From assembly GCF_003968755.1 (NCBI RefSeq), contig NZ_RYDL01000016.1:1-62326 (forward strand): DNA of 62,326 nucleotides. Direction: 5' to 3'. Origin of the DNA: Flavobacterium sp. RSP15 (GTDB lineage Bacteria; Bacteroidota; Bacteroidia; Flavobacteriales; Flavobacteriaceae). The position numbers and the translations under genes are program-made. The notes under the pieces were generated by a model. It searched no databases. It worked only from the letters and a program-made list of their open reading frames with translations, and had not been told where the DNA came from. This document shows, in pieces, positions 9,820 through 19,445 of this stretch (the first letter of the stretch is position 1; every line of letters begins with the position of its first letter).

Positions 9820-10743
9820 AGAGCTTTTTACAAAAACAATAACGGATTAATTGCCACCGCTGAATGGACTCCTAACTGCTGGATAAATATTGAATGCCCT
9901 ACCAAAGCCGAAAAAAAATATTTACTCGACGAATTACAAATTCCCGAAGCATTTTATAACGACATTGAAGATATTGACGAAAGACCAAGGATAGAAATTG
10001 AAAATGGTTGGACTTTGATCATCATGCGAATTCCTGTGAAGAGTAATGATGTGAAGTTGCCTTTTCATACGATTCCTGTTGGAGTTGTTTTTAAAGGAGA
10101 AGTTTGTATTACCATCAGTTTTCATAAAACGGAAATGCTTACTGATTTTGTAACCTATACCAAACGCAAGAACATCAATATTAAAGACAACTTCGATTTA
10201 GTGCTCAAATTATTACTTTCCTCCAGTGTTTGGTTTTTGAAATATTTAAAGCAAGTCAATCAAAAAATAAGATTAGCCGAGGACAATTTAGAAAAGTCAA
10301 TTAAAAATGAAGAATTACAAGCGTTGCTTCAAATAGAAAAATGTTTGGTATTCTTTATGACTTCCTTGAAAGGGAATGATATCCTATTGCATCGAATCAA
10401 GAATATAAAGTCCCAAAAAGAATATTTTGATTTAGATTTACTGGAGGATGTTGAAATTGAATTGCGTCAGGCACAGGAAACCACTAATATTTATAGCGAC
10501 ATCTTAACGGGAACTATGGATGCGTACGCTTCTGTGATTTCTAATAACATGAATGCGATTATGAAGCAGATGACTTCGATTTCGATTATTCTGATGATTC
10601 CAACATTGATTGCCAGTTTGTACGGAATGAATGTGCCTAATGATTTACAAGACAATCGTTATGGAATCTGGATTGTCATTTCCGTATCTGTTTTATTATC
10701 TGCTTTTGGTGTGTTTTTGTTCAAAAGAAAAAGATGGTTTTGA
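9817..10743 (+). CDS. corA: CorA-family divalent cation transporter
   Basis: Inner-membrane Mg2+/Co2+ channel-type transporter of the CorA family (308 residues). A soluble N-terminal alpha/beta domain and a long coiled helix lead into two C-terminal membrane segments (about 246-268 and 282-301). The signature YGMN is at 269-272 in the loop between them. The protein ends shortly after the second segment with a basic tail (KRKRWF). An isolated gene. The family is clear from the GMN motif and topology; the ion is inferred. Confidence 0.93.
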   Translation: MRAFYKNNNGLIATAEWTPNCWINIECPTKAEKKYLLDELQIPEAFYNDIEDIDERPRIEIENGWTLIIMRIPVKSNDVKLPFHTIPVGVVFKGEVCITISFHKTEMLTDFVTYTKRKNINIKDNFDLVLKLLLSSSVWFLKYLKQVNQKIRLAEDNLEKSIKNEELQALLQIEKCLVFFMTSLKGNDILLHRIKNIKSQKEYFDLDLLEDVEIELRQAQETTNIYSDILTGTMDAYASVISNNMNAIMKQMTSISIILMIPTLIASLYGMNVPNDLQDNRYGIWIVISVSVLLSAFGVFLFKRKRWF

Positions 10744-11016
10744 TAGAAATAGATTTCAACTTTAAATTTCACTATTCCTGAGACTATGGATTTACTTTAA
10801 TAGTGTATCAAAAAGTTTTAATTTTCCAAAATAATGATTTTGAAATAAAAGTATAATACTATGTTTAGGGTTAAATAATAGCTGTATACACCAAATAATG
10901 GTCTTTTTTAGAGTTAAAGCGCCTTGTTAATGATGGCTTTATGAAATATTTTTCGCATAATTTAGGATAGGCCAAATTTATAAACTACATTTATTTCTCA
11001 AATAAATTACTATCTA

Positions 11017-12660
11017 ATGAGAAAAAAATTACTGTTTTTATTCGTACTTTGTTTTGGTATCACTCACGCTCAAAAGGACTACCTGAGCTATGAAAACCTT
11101 ACTAAAAGTCTAAAAGAGCTTGACGCCAAAAGTAAATATTGCACTGTAAAATCAATTGGTAAAAGTAGTGGAGGCAGAGAAATATGGGTAGTAACAATTT
11201 CCGAATCAACCACTCCAAAACCAGCTTTGCTTATCACAGCCGGGCTTGACGGAAAATACCGTGCTGGTACACAGATCACCTTAAAAATGATTGATAACGT
11301 ATTGAAAAACGACAAGTTAGTTGCGATTTTAAAAGAAAAAACGATTTATTTTGTTCCTGCTGTAAATCCGGATGCCATAGATGCTGCTTTTGGTGCTGTA
11401 AAAATGGAAAAGCGCGGTAACGATACCAAAACAGATGATGACAGAGACGGTAAAATAGGCGAAGACCCTTTTGAAGATTTAAATAAAGATGGTTTAATTA
11501 CGCAACTTCGGATTGAAGATGTAACAGGAAGTTTCATTGAAAGCCCAGAGGATTCCCGTGTTTTAATAAAAGCAGATCCAACAAAAAATCAGGTTGGCAA
11601 GTATGTTTTAATTTCAGAGGGAATTGATACCGATAAAGACGGAATGTTTAATGAAGATTTTTCAGAAGGAGTCAATATCGACAAAAATTTTACTTTTGAT
11701 TATCCTGCTTTCGAAAAAGGGGCAGGAGTTTATGTAGCTTCTGAGCCAGAAACCAGGGCACTTCTTGATTTTTTATATTTGAATCAGAATATTTATGGTG
11801 TACTTACTTTTGGGATGCACAATAATTTATCTGAGACTCCAAAGTATGATAGTAAGTTAGCTAGTTCTAGAATTATTAAAGGATGGTTAGAAAAAGATAG
11901 TAAAGCAGCAGAGCAGGTTTCTAAATTATATACCCAAAAAGCGGCAATCAAAGGTGGCCCTAAAATGCCGATGACCAAAGGAAATTTTGCGCAAGCCGCT
12001 TATTTCCATGCAGGGAGATTCAGTTTTTCAACACCAGGCTGGTGGGTTCCTAAAGTAGAGGCTAAAAAAGATTCGCTGTATTCTAAATTAGAAAAGCCAG
12101 CAGAAAAAGATAAAGAGGAATTGAATTCAGAAGTCTCTTTTTTAAAATGGGCTGATAGCCAAAATATAAAAAATGTTTTTGTTGACTGGTCAGTTATTAA
12201 ACATCCTGATTTTCCAAATCAAAAAGTAGAAGTAGGAGGTTTTATCCCTTATGCTCTGAACAATCCACCTGTGAAATTTTTAGAAGAAACAGCGAATAAA
12301 CATATGCTTTTTGTGGAAGAACTTTTGGCAGCCATGCCAAAAATTGAAACAAATGTTGCCGAAGTAGAAAAGATAAAGGAGAACTTATACCGCGTCACTA
12401 TAAAAGTGGCCAATAAAGGGTTGCTGCCTACTTATACTGAAATAGGAGACAAAATCCGATTTGTTTCTAAAATGAAAACAGAAATTCTACTCCAAAAAAA
12501 TCAAATCATGGTTTCTGGCAGGAAATATTTTATCCGTAATAGTATGCAAGCGGATGAATCAGAGGAATATTCATGGTTGATTTCAGGTACAGGAAAAGTG
12601 ACGATCACTACAGGTTGTGCCACTGCAGGATTTAAAGAGGTAATTGCTGATTTGAAATAA
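11017..12660 (+). CDS. Secreted M14 carboxypeptidase-like protein, probably catalytically dead
   Basis: A 547-residue protein with a signal peptide ending THAQ, so exported to the periplasm or outside. The fold follows zinc carboxypeptidases (M14) and aligns with its downstream neighbour. The first zinc-binding site is lost: where the neighbour has HANE, this protein has DGKY (Asp78 and Tyr81 replace the His and Glu ligands). The region that should hold the catalytic Glu reads FSTPGWW instead of FSNELMT. A His corresponding to the third ligand remains (GMHNN). Calcium-loop-like Asp repeats (DDDRDGKIGED, DLNKDG, DTDKDGMFNED) are kept. It is paired with an intact paralogue 60 bp downstream. I infer a non-enzymatic binding or partner role. 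Confidence 0.88.
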   Translation: MRKKLLFLFVLCFGITHAQKDYLSYENLTKSLKELDAKSKYCTVKSIGKSSGGREIWVVTISESTTPKPALLITAGLDGKYRAGTQITLKMIDNVLKNDKLVAILKEKTIYFVPAVNPDAIDAAFGAVKMEKRGNDTKTDDDRDGKIGEDPFEDLNKDGLITQLRIEDVTGSFIESPEDSRVLIKADPTKNQVGKYVLISEGIDTDKDGMFNEDFSEGVNIDKNFTFDYPAFEKGAGVYVASEPETRALLDFLYLNQNIYGVLTFGMHNNLSETPKYDSKLASSRIIKGWLEKDSKAAEQVSKLYTQKAAIKGGPKMPMTKGNFAQAAYFHAGRFSFSTPGWWVPKVEAKKDSLYSKLEKPAEKDKEELNSEVSFLKWADSQNIKNVFVDWSVIKHPDFPNQKVEVGGFIPYALNNPPVKFLEETANKHMLFVEELLAAMPKIETNVAEVEKIKENLYRVTIKVANKGLLPTYTEIGDKIRFVSKMKTEILLQKNQIMVSGRKYFIRNSMQADESEEYSWLISGTGKVTITTGCATAGFKEVIADLK

Positions 12661-12720
12661 TAAGTTGACTTCAAAAAAATAAAAAAGGATATTGAATCCT
12701 CACCGATAAAAAGTAAAAAA

Positions 12721-14475
12721 ATGAAAAAATACATACTATTCAGCTTGTTCAGTTTTGTTTTTTGGGTTACTAATGCTCAAAAAAATGGTATTGCTCCACA
12801 AGATTTAAATGGCATCCGTGCCATTGGTTCCCCTGCTAATCCCAAAGTAAAAATGACTTGGGATCAGTACCATGATTATGCACAGGTGACTCAGCTAGGA
12901 AGAGATTTGGTGAAAGCCTATCCAAATTTAGTTAAAATGGAATCCGTAGGGAAATCCTATGAAGGAAGAGATCTTTGGGTATTAACGATCTCTGATTTCG
13001 ATTCCGATAAAGTTGAAAACAAGCCTGGTTTTTATATCGATGGCGGAATTCACGCAAATGAAATGCAAGGTGTTGAGGTTGCCATGTATACGGCATGGTA
13101 TTTAGCGGAGAGTTTTCAAACTATTAAATTCATAAATACTTTATTAAAAGAAAAGGTGTTTTATATTGTAATGACTATCAGTCCTGACGGGCGGGAAAAT
13201 TTTATTTACAAACCGAACAACTCTAATACCTCTCGTTCAGGAATGCGTCCTTTTGATAATGATGGTGACGGTCTGGTGAATGAAGATACGCTTGATGATT
13301 TAGATAACGACGGGAATATCGTGATGATGCGCAGAAAATCAAAAATAGGACGATGGAAAACAGATCCTAAATATCCTACTCGCATGTATCAGGTCAAAGG
13401 AGATGAAATAGGAGACTATGAAATGTTAGGGTATGAAGGTTTAGATAACGATAAAGATGGTTTAGTAAATGAGGATTTGATTGGGACGTATGATCCAAAC
13501 CGAGATTGGGGATGGAATTGGCAACCTAATTATGTTCAAAATGGGGCATTGTTTTATCCAGGTACACTTCCTGAAACCCGTGCTATAAAAGCCTTTATTA
13601 TCAATCATCCCAATATTGCCGGAGCACAAAGCTACCATAATTACGGCGGAATGTTTTTAAGAGGTCCCGGCGCTGCAGAAGACGATGCGTTATTTGCTCC
13701 ACAAGATATTGAAGTGTACGATAATATTGGAAAGTTAGGGGAAAAAATGATTCCCGGTTATAATTATTTTGTAATTCACAAAGACTTGTACACTGTTTAT
13801 GGTGGAGAAATTGATTTTTTGTCTTTGACTCGAGGGATATTTACTTTTAGTAATGAATTGATGACTTCCTATAAGTTATTTAACCAAAAAAATACCGCTG
13901 GACGATGGGATAATGATGAATTCAATGAATTTGATAAATACCTGTTGTTTGGTGATGGCTATGTAGAATGGAAGGAGTTTAATCATCCGCAGTTTGGCGA
14001 TATTGAAATAGGAGGTCCTAAAAAGAATTACATTCGGAATCATCCGGGGTTTATGATTCAGGAAGATGCACACAGAAACATGGCGTTTTCATTGTACCAT
14101 GCGTATCAGACTCCAAAATTAGAAATTGTAGGTATTGAAACTGAAAAGCTTTCAGGGGATTTAGTTGCAGTGACTGCCACAATTATGAATACAAGGATCA
14201 TTCCAACCCATTCGCGACATGATGTAAAAAACAAGATAGAGCGTCCTAATTATATCAGTTTAGCGGGTAGTACCGTTGTAGCGGGTATGACAGTTCAAAA
14301 CGAAGATTTGAATTTATTTACAGAACAAAAATTCAGTCCAGAGACCATTGCAGTACCTATTATTGAAGGGATGGGTAATGTAAAAGTAAGATGGATCGTT
14401 AAAGGAAATCCTTCAGGAGCAACGGTAAACGTTTCCAGTGCCAAAGGCGGAATAGTCTCTGAGAAAGTAAAATAG
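12721..14475 (+). CDS. Secreted M14 zinc carboxypeptidase
   Basis: A 584-residue exported peptidase (signal peptide ending TNAQ). The M14 zinc site is intact: H111 and E114 in GGIHANEMQG, a third histidine in QSYHNYGG, and a catalytic glutamate in the FSNELMTSY block. Two Asp-rich calcium-loop-like inserts (DNDGDGLVNED, DLDNDGNI) sit between the first and third ligands, and DNDKDGLVNED follows. A C-terminal beta domain covers about 480-584. It probably trims peptides in the periplasm or outside the cell. The preceding gene is its degenerate paralogue, and the pair is probably co-transcribed. A bidirectional hairpin lies downstream. Confidence 0.93.
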   Translation: MKKYILFSLFSFVFWVTNAQKNGIAPQDLNGIRAIGSPANPKVKMTWDQYHDYAQVTQLGRDLVKAYPNLVKMESVGKSYEGRDLWVLTISDFDSDKVENKPGFYIDGGIHANEMQGVEVAMYTAWYLAESFQTIKFINTLLKEKVFYIVMTISPDGRENFIYKPNNSNTSRSGMRPFDNDGDGLVNEDTLDDLDNDGNIVMMRRKSKIGRWKTDPKYPTRMYQVKGDEIGDYEMLGYEGLDNDKDGLVNEDLIGTYDPNRDWGWNWQPNYVQNGALFYPGTLPETRAIKAFIINHPNIAGAQSYHNYGGMFLRGPGAAEDDALFAPQDIEVYDNIGKLGEKMIPGYNYFVIHKDLYTVYGGEIDFLSLTRGIFTFSNELMTSYKLFNQKNTAGRWDNDEFNEFDKYLLFGDGYVEWKEFNHPQFGDIEIGGPKKNYIRNHPGFMIQEDAHRNMAFSLYHAYQTPKLEIVGIETEKLSGDLVAVTATIMNTRIIPTHSRHDVKNKIERPNYISLAGSTVVAGMTVQNEDLNLFTEQKFSPETIAVPIIEGMGNVKVRWIVKGNPSGATVNVSSAKGGIVSEKVK

Positions 14476-14562
14476 ATAAATACTACTGTGGTTTTTAATC
14501 AGTACAAACGTGTAATTTGTTTTAGAGTGAAGTGCTATTCAGTACGCTTTAAAATGGTTTCT

Positions 14563-14589
14563 AAAAACCCAGACTAGCTCTGGGTTTTT
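14563..14589. terminator. Bidirectional terminator between convergent genes
   Basis: AAAAACCCAGA (14563-14573) pairs with TCTGGGTTTTT (14579-14589) around a 5-nt loop. A's on one side and T's on the other let it serve both the plus-strand M14 gene (ends 14475) and the minus-strand rluF (ends 14606). Confidence 0.9.
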
Positions 14590-14605
14590 TATTTATAATT
14601 GTTTT

Positions 14606-15418
14606 TTAATAATCGCCTCGTCCTTTAAATCTAGGATCATCTCTTTTGATAAATTCCGTTCTTCTTTTTGGTACTTCTGTTTTTGGTAAACTGGCTTCTT
14701 CGGTTTTGATCGAAGGTTCGATGAGTTCGTTTAATTCTTTGATTTCGGCATCAGTCAAATCACGGAAACGACCCACAGGAATGTCCAGCGAAATATTGAT
14801 AATTCGGATGCGTTTTAATGCCGTAACTTCATACCCCAGGTATTCACACATTCTACGAATTTGACGGTTTAAACCTTGTGTCAACACGATTTTAAAAATG
14901 GTAGAACTAATTTTTTCTACCTTACATTTTCGGGTGACGGTGTCTAAAATTGGTATGCCATTTCCCATTTTTTCAATAAAACGATCGGTGATGAGTTTGT
15001 TGACCGTTACGGTATATTCTTTTTCGTGATTGTTTCTTGCACGTAGTATTTTATTGACGATATCGCCGTCATTGGTCATAAAAATCAATCCTTCACTGGC
15101 TTTGTCTAATCGTCCTATAGGGAATATACGTTTGGGGTAATTGATGTAATCTACAATATTATTGCGAACCTGCAGATTTGTAGTGCATTCGATTCCTACC
15201 GGTTTGTAGAAAGCAAGATAAACAGGCTTTTCATTTTTCTCACGGATTAGTTTGCCGTCAATACGCACTTCATCATGGTGAGAAACTTTGGTTCCTAATT
15301 CCGGTACGACTCCATTGAGGGTTACACGACCTTCTGCAATGATTTTGTCAGCTTCGCGGCGGGAGCAATACCCGGTTTCTCCTATGTATTTATTGAGTCG
15401 TTTTAGATTTTCTTCCAT
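14606..15418 (-). CDS. rluF: 23S rRNA pseudouridine synthase, RluF type
   Basis: Modifies a uridine in 23S rRNA (U2604 in E. coli) to pseudouridine. The protein has 270 residues from the ATG at 15418, which I prefer because it opens the S4 domain (RLNKYIGETGYCSRREADKI); a 19-codon longer frame has no family support. The catalytic motif GRLDKASEGLIFMTNDG contains the nucleophilic Asp. A lysine/arginine-rich tail ends FKGRGDY. RluF-type is chosen over RsuA/RluB because of the GRLDK-x-SEGL-x-F-x-TNDG form and the KRIRI segment near the end; specificity is inferred. Confidence 0.88.
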   Translation of the reverse strand: MEENLKRLNKYIGETGYCSRREADKIIAEGRVTLNGVVPELGTKVSHHDEVRIDGKLIREKNEKPVYLAFYKPVGIECTTNLQVRNNIVDYINYPKRIFPIGRLDKASEGLIFMTNDGDIVNKILRARNNHEKEYTVTVNKLITDRFIEKMGNGIPILDTVTRKCKVEKISSTIFKIVLTQGLNRQIRRMCEYLGYEVTALKRIRIINISLDIPVGRFRDLTDAEIKELNELIEPSIKTEEASLPKTEVPKRRTEFIKRDDPRFKGRGDY

Positions 15419-15527
15419 AATACAAAAGTAATGAATTTGGAAATAGTTATAGGAGTTTTGTATAATCTTTGTCATTTGGACAAAGCAGAAATGGCGTAAC
15501 GATCATACTATTCTGATGGTGTTTGTT

Positions 15528-16376
15528 TTACTCCGTTTCAAATAAAAAGTGGGAGACTTTTTTATACAACCCATCGTCATGCATGCTATGCCCTAACCCA
15601 TTAGTTTCAATGAAAATAGAATTTTTCCAGGTGCTGGCTATTTTTTTTCCTTCTTCAAATAAAACAACTGTATCATTAGTGTCATGAGCGATTAATCCTT
15701 TTGTTTTTATTTTAGTAGCAAAATGCTTGGCTGAGAATTTTTCAAGTTTTAGTTTAAAATGGTGTAGATAATGTGCTTCAAGTCCTTTTGAAATTTTAGA
15801 GTTTAAACTCAACATTGCAATATAATTATCGAGAATAATTTTGAAATCACTCGGCGATCCTAAAATCACCATTTTCTCAATAGTGTTGTTTTGATAAACA
15901 GATTGATAATACAAGCAGGTTTTTCCTCCTAAGGAATGGCCAATTAGGTATTGCGGTTTAAATTTTTGAACTATAAAATCAATAGATTTAGCATATTGGG
16001 GAATATTAAATTCCTTTCCACTTGATAAGCCATGAGCAGGAGCGTCGATTGCTATGATTGTACTACCGGATTTTTTTAAATAGGGTACCATTTTTTTCCA
16101 GCGTGACGCATTGCTTTCCCATCCATGCACGAGGAGTATTACAGTATTATTTCCTTTCCAAGTATAGGTTTGAATGTCGTGTCCGTTATGCTGAAAAGTT
16201 TCCGCAGCTGTTTCTTGTAGTATTTTAGGAAGTTTTGTAGCAGTAAGCCTGCCTTCTCGGGGTTCGCTAAAAAGAGAATAAGCAAGTTGGGTTGCCTTGT
16301 CAAGAAATACGTAGCTTAATAAATTTACGTATAATCCAATAGTTTTAGTAAACAGATAATAAAGTATTTTTTTCAT
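15528..16376 (-). CDS. Alpha/beta hydrolase
   Basis: A 282-residue single-domain alpha/beta hydrolase. The oxyanion segment is LLVHGWESNASRWKK, the nucleophile elbow is GHSLGG, and a late GLGHSMHDD supplies the likely catalytic histidine. A hydrophobic N-terminal segment (ILYYLFTKTIGLYVNLLSYVF) suggests membrane association. The substrate is unknown; esterase or lipase activity is inferred from the fold. Its start sits immediately below the terminator of the zinc-ribbon gene, so it depends on read-through or a promoter within that gene. Confidence 0.85.
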   Translation of the reverse strand: MKKILYYLFTKTIGLYVNLLSYVFLDKATQLAYSLFSEPREGRLTATKLPKILQETAAETFQHNGHDIQTYTWKGNNTVILLVHGWESNASRWKKMVPYLKKSGSTIIAIDAPAHGLSSGKEFNIPQYAKSIDFIVQKFKPQYLIGHSLGGKTCLYYQSVYQNNTIEKMVILGSPSDFKIILDNYIAMLSLNSKISKGLEAHYLHHFKLKLEKFSAKHFATKIKTKGLIAHDTNDTVVLFEEGKKIASTWKNSIFIETNGLGHSMHDDGLYKKVSHFLFETE

Positions 16377-16407
16377 AAAAAAAAAGTCCCGATTGGTATC
16401 GGGACTT
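16377..16407 (-). terminator. Terminator downstream of the coiled-coil gene
   Basis: AAGTCCCGAT (16384-16393) pairs with ATCGGGACTT (16398-16407). Read on the minus strand, the hairpin is followed by a run of nine T's. It is only a few bases before the alpha/beta hydrolase start codon. Confidence 0.9.
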
Positions 16408-16415
16408 AACTATAA

Positions 16416-17195
16416 TTAGAATTTAGAAAACAATTGTTCCATTTTCTCTTTTTCTTCGTCAGCCAATACACTGTCGACTAATATTCTTCCGGAGTGTTCA
16501 TCAGTAATGATTTTTTTTCTGGAAGCAATTTCTACTTGTGTTTGTGGGGGTATCGTGAAGAAAGATCCTGCAGAGGCTCCTCTTTCGATAGAAACAACAG
16601 CTAAACCATTGCGAACACTTGTTCGGATTCTAGTGTATGCTTTTAGCAATCGTTCTTCTATTAAAGCTTGGTATTCTTGTGATTTCTCAGTTAAGAACGC
16701 TTCTTCTTTAGCTGTTTCTGCCATAATGGCGTCTAACTCTGATTTTTTATGCTTTAAGTGATTTGACTTCGCTTCTAATCTTTCTTTAGAACTAGAAATT
16801 ACTTCTTTCTTGTGTTCGATTGAAGCTTTCATTTCTTTAATTTGTTTTTCAGACAACTGAATTTCTAATTCTTGAAATTCAATTTCTTTAGTCAACGAAT
16901 TAAATTCTCGGTTGTTACGAACCGTTTCTTGTTGCTTAGTATATTTTTTGATGGACTCTTTGTGCTCATCAATTGCATTCTTTTTTACTTTGATTAGATC
17001 CTCAACAACTTCGAGTTCTCCTTTCAGTTTTTCTGAACGGGTGCTTAAACCTGCAACTTCATCTTCTAAATCGTCTACTTCTAAAGGAAGTTCTCCTCTT
17101 ACGTTTCTGATTTCGTCAATTCTAGAGTCAATAAGTTGTAAATCATAAATTGCTCTTAACTTGTCCTCAACACTTAATTCTTTCGTATTCGCCAT
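16416..17195 (-). CDS. COG1579-type coiled-coil protein with a lost zinc ribbon
   Basis: A 259-residue protein, mostly a long antiparallel coiled coil (about 25-185), followed by what is a C4 zinc ribbon in most COG1579 members. Here the ribbon has no cysteines: the first knuckle reads SAGS where CxxC is expected (after ERGA), and the second reads DEHSGRIL where CEHCGRIL is usual. The rest of the motif (FFTIPPQ, EIASRKKI) is conserved, so the fold may persist without metal. It lies 3 bp downstream of nif3, a pairing I recall from other genomes. The function is unknown; nucleic-acid binding is suggested for the family. Confidence 0.85.
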   Translation of the reverse strand: MANTKELSVEDKLRAIYDLQLIDSRIDEIRNVRGELPLEVDDLEDEVAGLSTRSEKLKGELEVVEDLIKVKKNAIDEHKESIKKYTKQQETVRNNREFNSLTKEIEFQELEIQLSEKQIKEMKASIEHKKEVISSSKERLEAKSNHLKHKKSELDAIMAETAKEEAFLTEKSQEYQALIEERLLKAYTRIRTSVRNGLAVVSIERGASAGSFFTIPPQTQVEIASRKKIITDEHSGRILVDSVLADEEKEKMEQLFSKF

Positions 17196-17198
17196 ATT

Positions 17199-18293
17199 CT
17201 ATAAGTACTTAACTGGATTTGAATTTTCTTCTGATAAAATAACTGCAAAATTAAGGATTTTTTTCCGAAGATACTCAACAATATAATTTTTTGTATAACG
17301 TTCGCTTTCAAAATGTCCTATATCGGCCAATAGCAACTTGTTTTCGGCCTCATAAAATTGATGGTACTTAAAATCGGCAGTCAAATAGGCGTCTGCTCCG
17401 GCCTGAATTGCATTTTTTATGGCAAAACTTCCCGCTCCGCCCAACACTGCTACTTTTTTAATTGTTGCACCTGTAAAACCGGAATGCCGAATTCCGCCGC
17501 ACTCCATTTTTTCTTTTGCAAAAAGCAGAAACTCTTTTTCATTCATGGGATTTTTTAATTCGCCTATCATGCCTAAGCCAATATTTTGGTTTTGGTTTTG
17601 CAATTCATAAATTTCATAGGCCACTTCCTCACAGGCGTGGCTATTGAATAAGGCTTTCAGGATTTTTTTTTCTAAATGTTTTTCGAAAGTGACTTCGATT
17701 TTGATTTCGTTTCCTTGTACAAATTCAAATCGTTCTCCAACTTGCGGATTGCTGTGCTCGTTTCCCATATAGGTTCCAATTCCTTCCGAATTAAAACTGC
17801 AATTTTCATAATTCCCAATCTTTCCCGCTCCTGCCTCAAAGAGGGCATTTCGTACTTCTTCCGCATTTTCAGGAATCGTGTAGGTTACTAATTTCCGAAT
17901 GAAGTTTTGCTTTGGAATCAGGATTTTTGTATGTATTAATCCTAATGCATCACTAAATATTTTATTTACACCTTCCTGATGATTGTCCAGCGCAGTGTGA
18001 ACGGCATATATAGCTATGTCATTTTTTATGGCTTTGATAACAGCGCGTTCCACGTAGTTTTTACCCGTTATTTTTTTCAATCCAGAAAATAAGATGGGAT
18101 GAAAACAAACCACCAGATTGCATTTTTTTGCAATCGCTTCGTCAATTATATTTTCTAAAGCATCATGGCAAACTAAAATACCTGTAGCCTCCGTTTCCTG
18201 ATCGCCAACCAATAGTCCTACATTGTCAAAATCTTCAGCATAGGCGAGTGGCGCCATTTCTTCGAGTACGTCTATTATTTCTTTGATTTTCAT
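17199..18293 (-). CDS. Nif3-like dinuclear metal centre protein
   Basis: Member of the Nif3/YqfO family, which forms toroidal hexamers with a dinuclear metal site. The 364 residues include the metal-binding N-terminal half (HDALENIIDEA and CFHPILFSGLKK near 60-75), a central PII/CutA-like insertion (about 125-235), and a C-terminal half closing the site with DIGHFESERYT. The start at 18293 fits the family N-terminus (MKIKEIIDVLEEMAPL). The GTP cyclohydrolase I annotation sometimes used for the family is doubtful. It is the first gene of a two-gene unit with the coiled-coil protein. Confidence 0.92.
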   Translation of the reverse strand: MKIKEIIDVLEEMAPLAYAEDFDNVGLLVGDQETEATGILVCHDALENIIDEAIAKKCNLVVCFHPILFSGLKKITGKNYVERAVIKAIKNDIAIYAVHTALDNHQEGVNKIFSDALGLIHTKILIPKQNFIRKLVTYTIPENAEEVRNALFEAGAGKIGNYENCSFNSEGIGTYMGNEHSNPQVGERFEFVQGNEIKIEVTFEKHLEKKILKALFNSHACEEVAYEIYELQNQNQNIGLGMIGELKNPMNEKEFLLFAKEKMECGGIRHSGFTGATIKKVAVLGGAGSFAIKNAIQAGADAYLTADFKYHQFYEAENKLLLADIGHFESERYTKNYIVEYLRKKILNFAVILSEENSNPVKYL

Positions 18294-18299
18294 ATTTTT

Positions 18300-18400
18300 G
18301 ACTCTGATTTACACAGATATATTTTTATACACAGATTCAAAGTTATTTTTAATTTGCGAAAATTTGTGAAATCTGTGTTAGATTTTTAAATCAAAGATAA
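18300..18400. repeat. Dispersed AT-rich repeat (CACAGAT / ATCTGTG type)
   Basis: The 126-bp gap between divergent nif3 and lpxK contains TTTACACAGATATA and ACACAGATTC, then the complementary AATCTGTGTTAGATT after TTTGTGA. This CACAGAT/ATCTGTG pattern recurs in intergenic DNA of flavobacteria as a dispersed repeat, from memory. Only one copy is in this window. It must also hold both promoters. Confidence 0.4.
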
Positions 18401-18419
18401 TTTATTCTACTTTCGTAAA

Positions 18420-19445
18420 ATGAATTTACTTCGAAAATTACTATTCCCTTTTGCCGTTTTGTATGGTCTAGTAACGTGTATTCGGAACTTTCTTTTCGAT
18501 AAAGGGGTTTTAAAATCATACTCGTTTGAATTGCCTATTATTGCTGTTGGGAATCTTAGTGTTGGAGGAACCGGAAAAACGCCCCAAATTGAATATTTGA
18601 TTCGCTTGCTTTCGGATAAATATAAAATTGCTACATTAAGTAGAGGCTATAAAAGGCAATCTAAAGGTTTTATTTTGGCAGAAGCCACTTCGAATGCAGA
18701 AACCTTGGGAGATGAACCTTTTCAGTTTTATCAAAAATTCCCATCGATTCAAGTTGCGGTTGATGCCGACAGAAAAAATGGAATAGAGCAATTGCTTTCG
18801 CAATCCATAAAACCAGAAGTGATTTTGCTTGATGACGCTTTTCAACATCGAAAAGTAAAAGCGGGTTTTTATATTTTATTGACTTCTTATGGTGATTTAT
18901 ATTCGGATGATTGTATGTTGCCAACCGGAAATTTACGCGAAAGCCAAAGCGGAGATGCAAGAGCAAACGTGATTATTGTAACCAAATGCCCTTTTAATCT
19001 TTCATCAGAGGAACAGGAAGATATTAAAAAGAGATTGAATCTTACGACAAATCAAGAATTATACTTTACTTTTATAGCATACGATGGTTATATTTATGGG
19101 GAAAATTTAAAGATTAAAGGGAATGAAATTCAAGATGCTGCTAAGGTACTAGTGGCAGGAATTGCAAAACCGGAACCATTTTTCGCTTATTTTAAGGATA
19201 CTAATGAGGTCTGTTTGTCTTTTCCGGATCATCATAATTTTACCGATAAAGACATTTTAGAAATTAAAAAGTTAGCTCAAAACAACATGATTATCACTAC
19301 CGAAAAAGATTATATGCGATTGAAAGGAAGTTTACCAAGCGGACAACTCTTTTATCTGCCTATAAAAAGTACTTTTATTTCCGGGAGTGAAAATTTTGAT
19401 AAAACAATTACAGATTATGTGGGAACAAGTACAGGAAACCGTTAG
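18420..19445 (+). CDS. lpxK: Tetraacyldisaccharide 4'-kinase
   Basis: Phosphorylates the 4' position of the tetraacyl disaccharide in lipid A synthesis at the inner membrane. The 341 residues start with a hydrophobic N-terminal helix. The P-loop GGTGKT is at 49-54, and LDDAFQHRK contains the conserved DD/H site. The late TTEKDYMRLKG motif is typical of LpxK. The next gene begins inside its 3' end, so the two are transcriptionally coupled. Confidence 0.95.
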   Translation: MNLLRKLLFPFAVLYGLVTCIRNFLFDKGVLKSYSFELPIIAVGNLSVGGTGKTPQIEYLIRLLSDKYKIATLSRGYKRQSKGFILAEATSNAETLGDEPFQFYQKFPSIQVAVDADRKNGIEQLLSQSIKPEVILLDDAFQHRKVKAGFYILLTSYGDLYSDDCMLPTGNLRESQSGDARANVIIVTKCPFNLSSEEQEDIKKRLNLTTNQELYFTFIAYDGYIYGENLKIKGNEIQDAAKVLVAGIAKPEPFFAYFKDTNEVCLSFPDHHNFTDKDILEIKKLAQNNMIITTEKDYMRLKGSLPSGQLFYLPIKSTFISGSENFDKTITDYVGTSTGNR

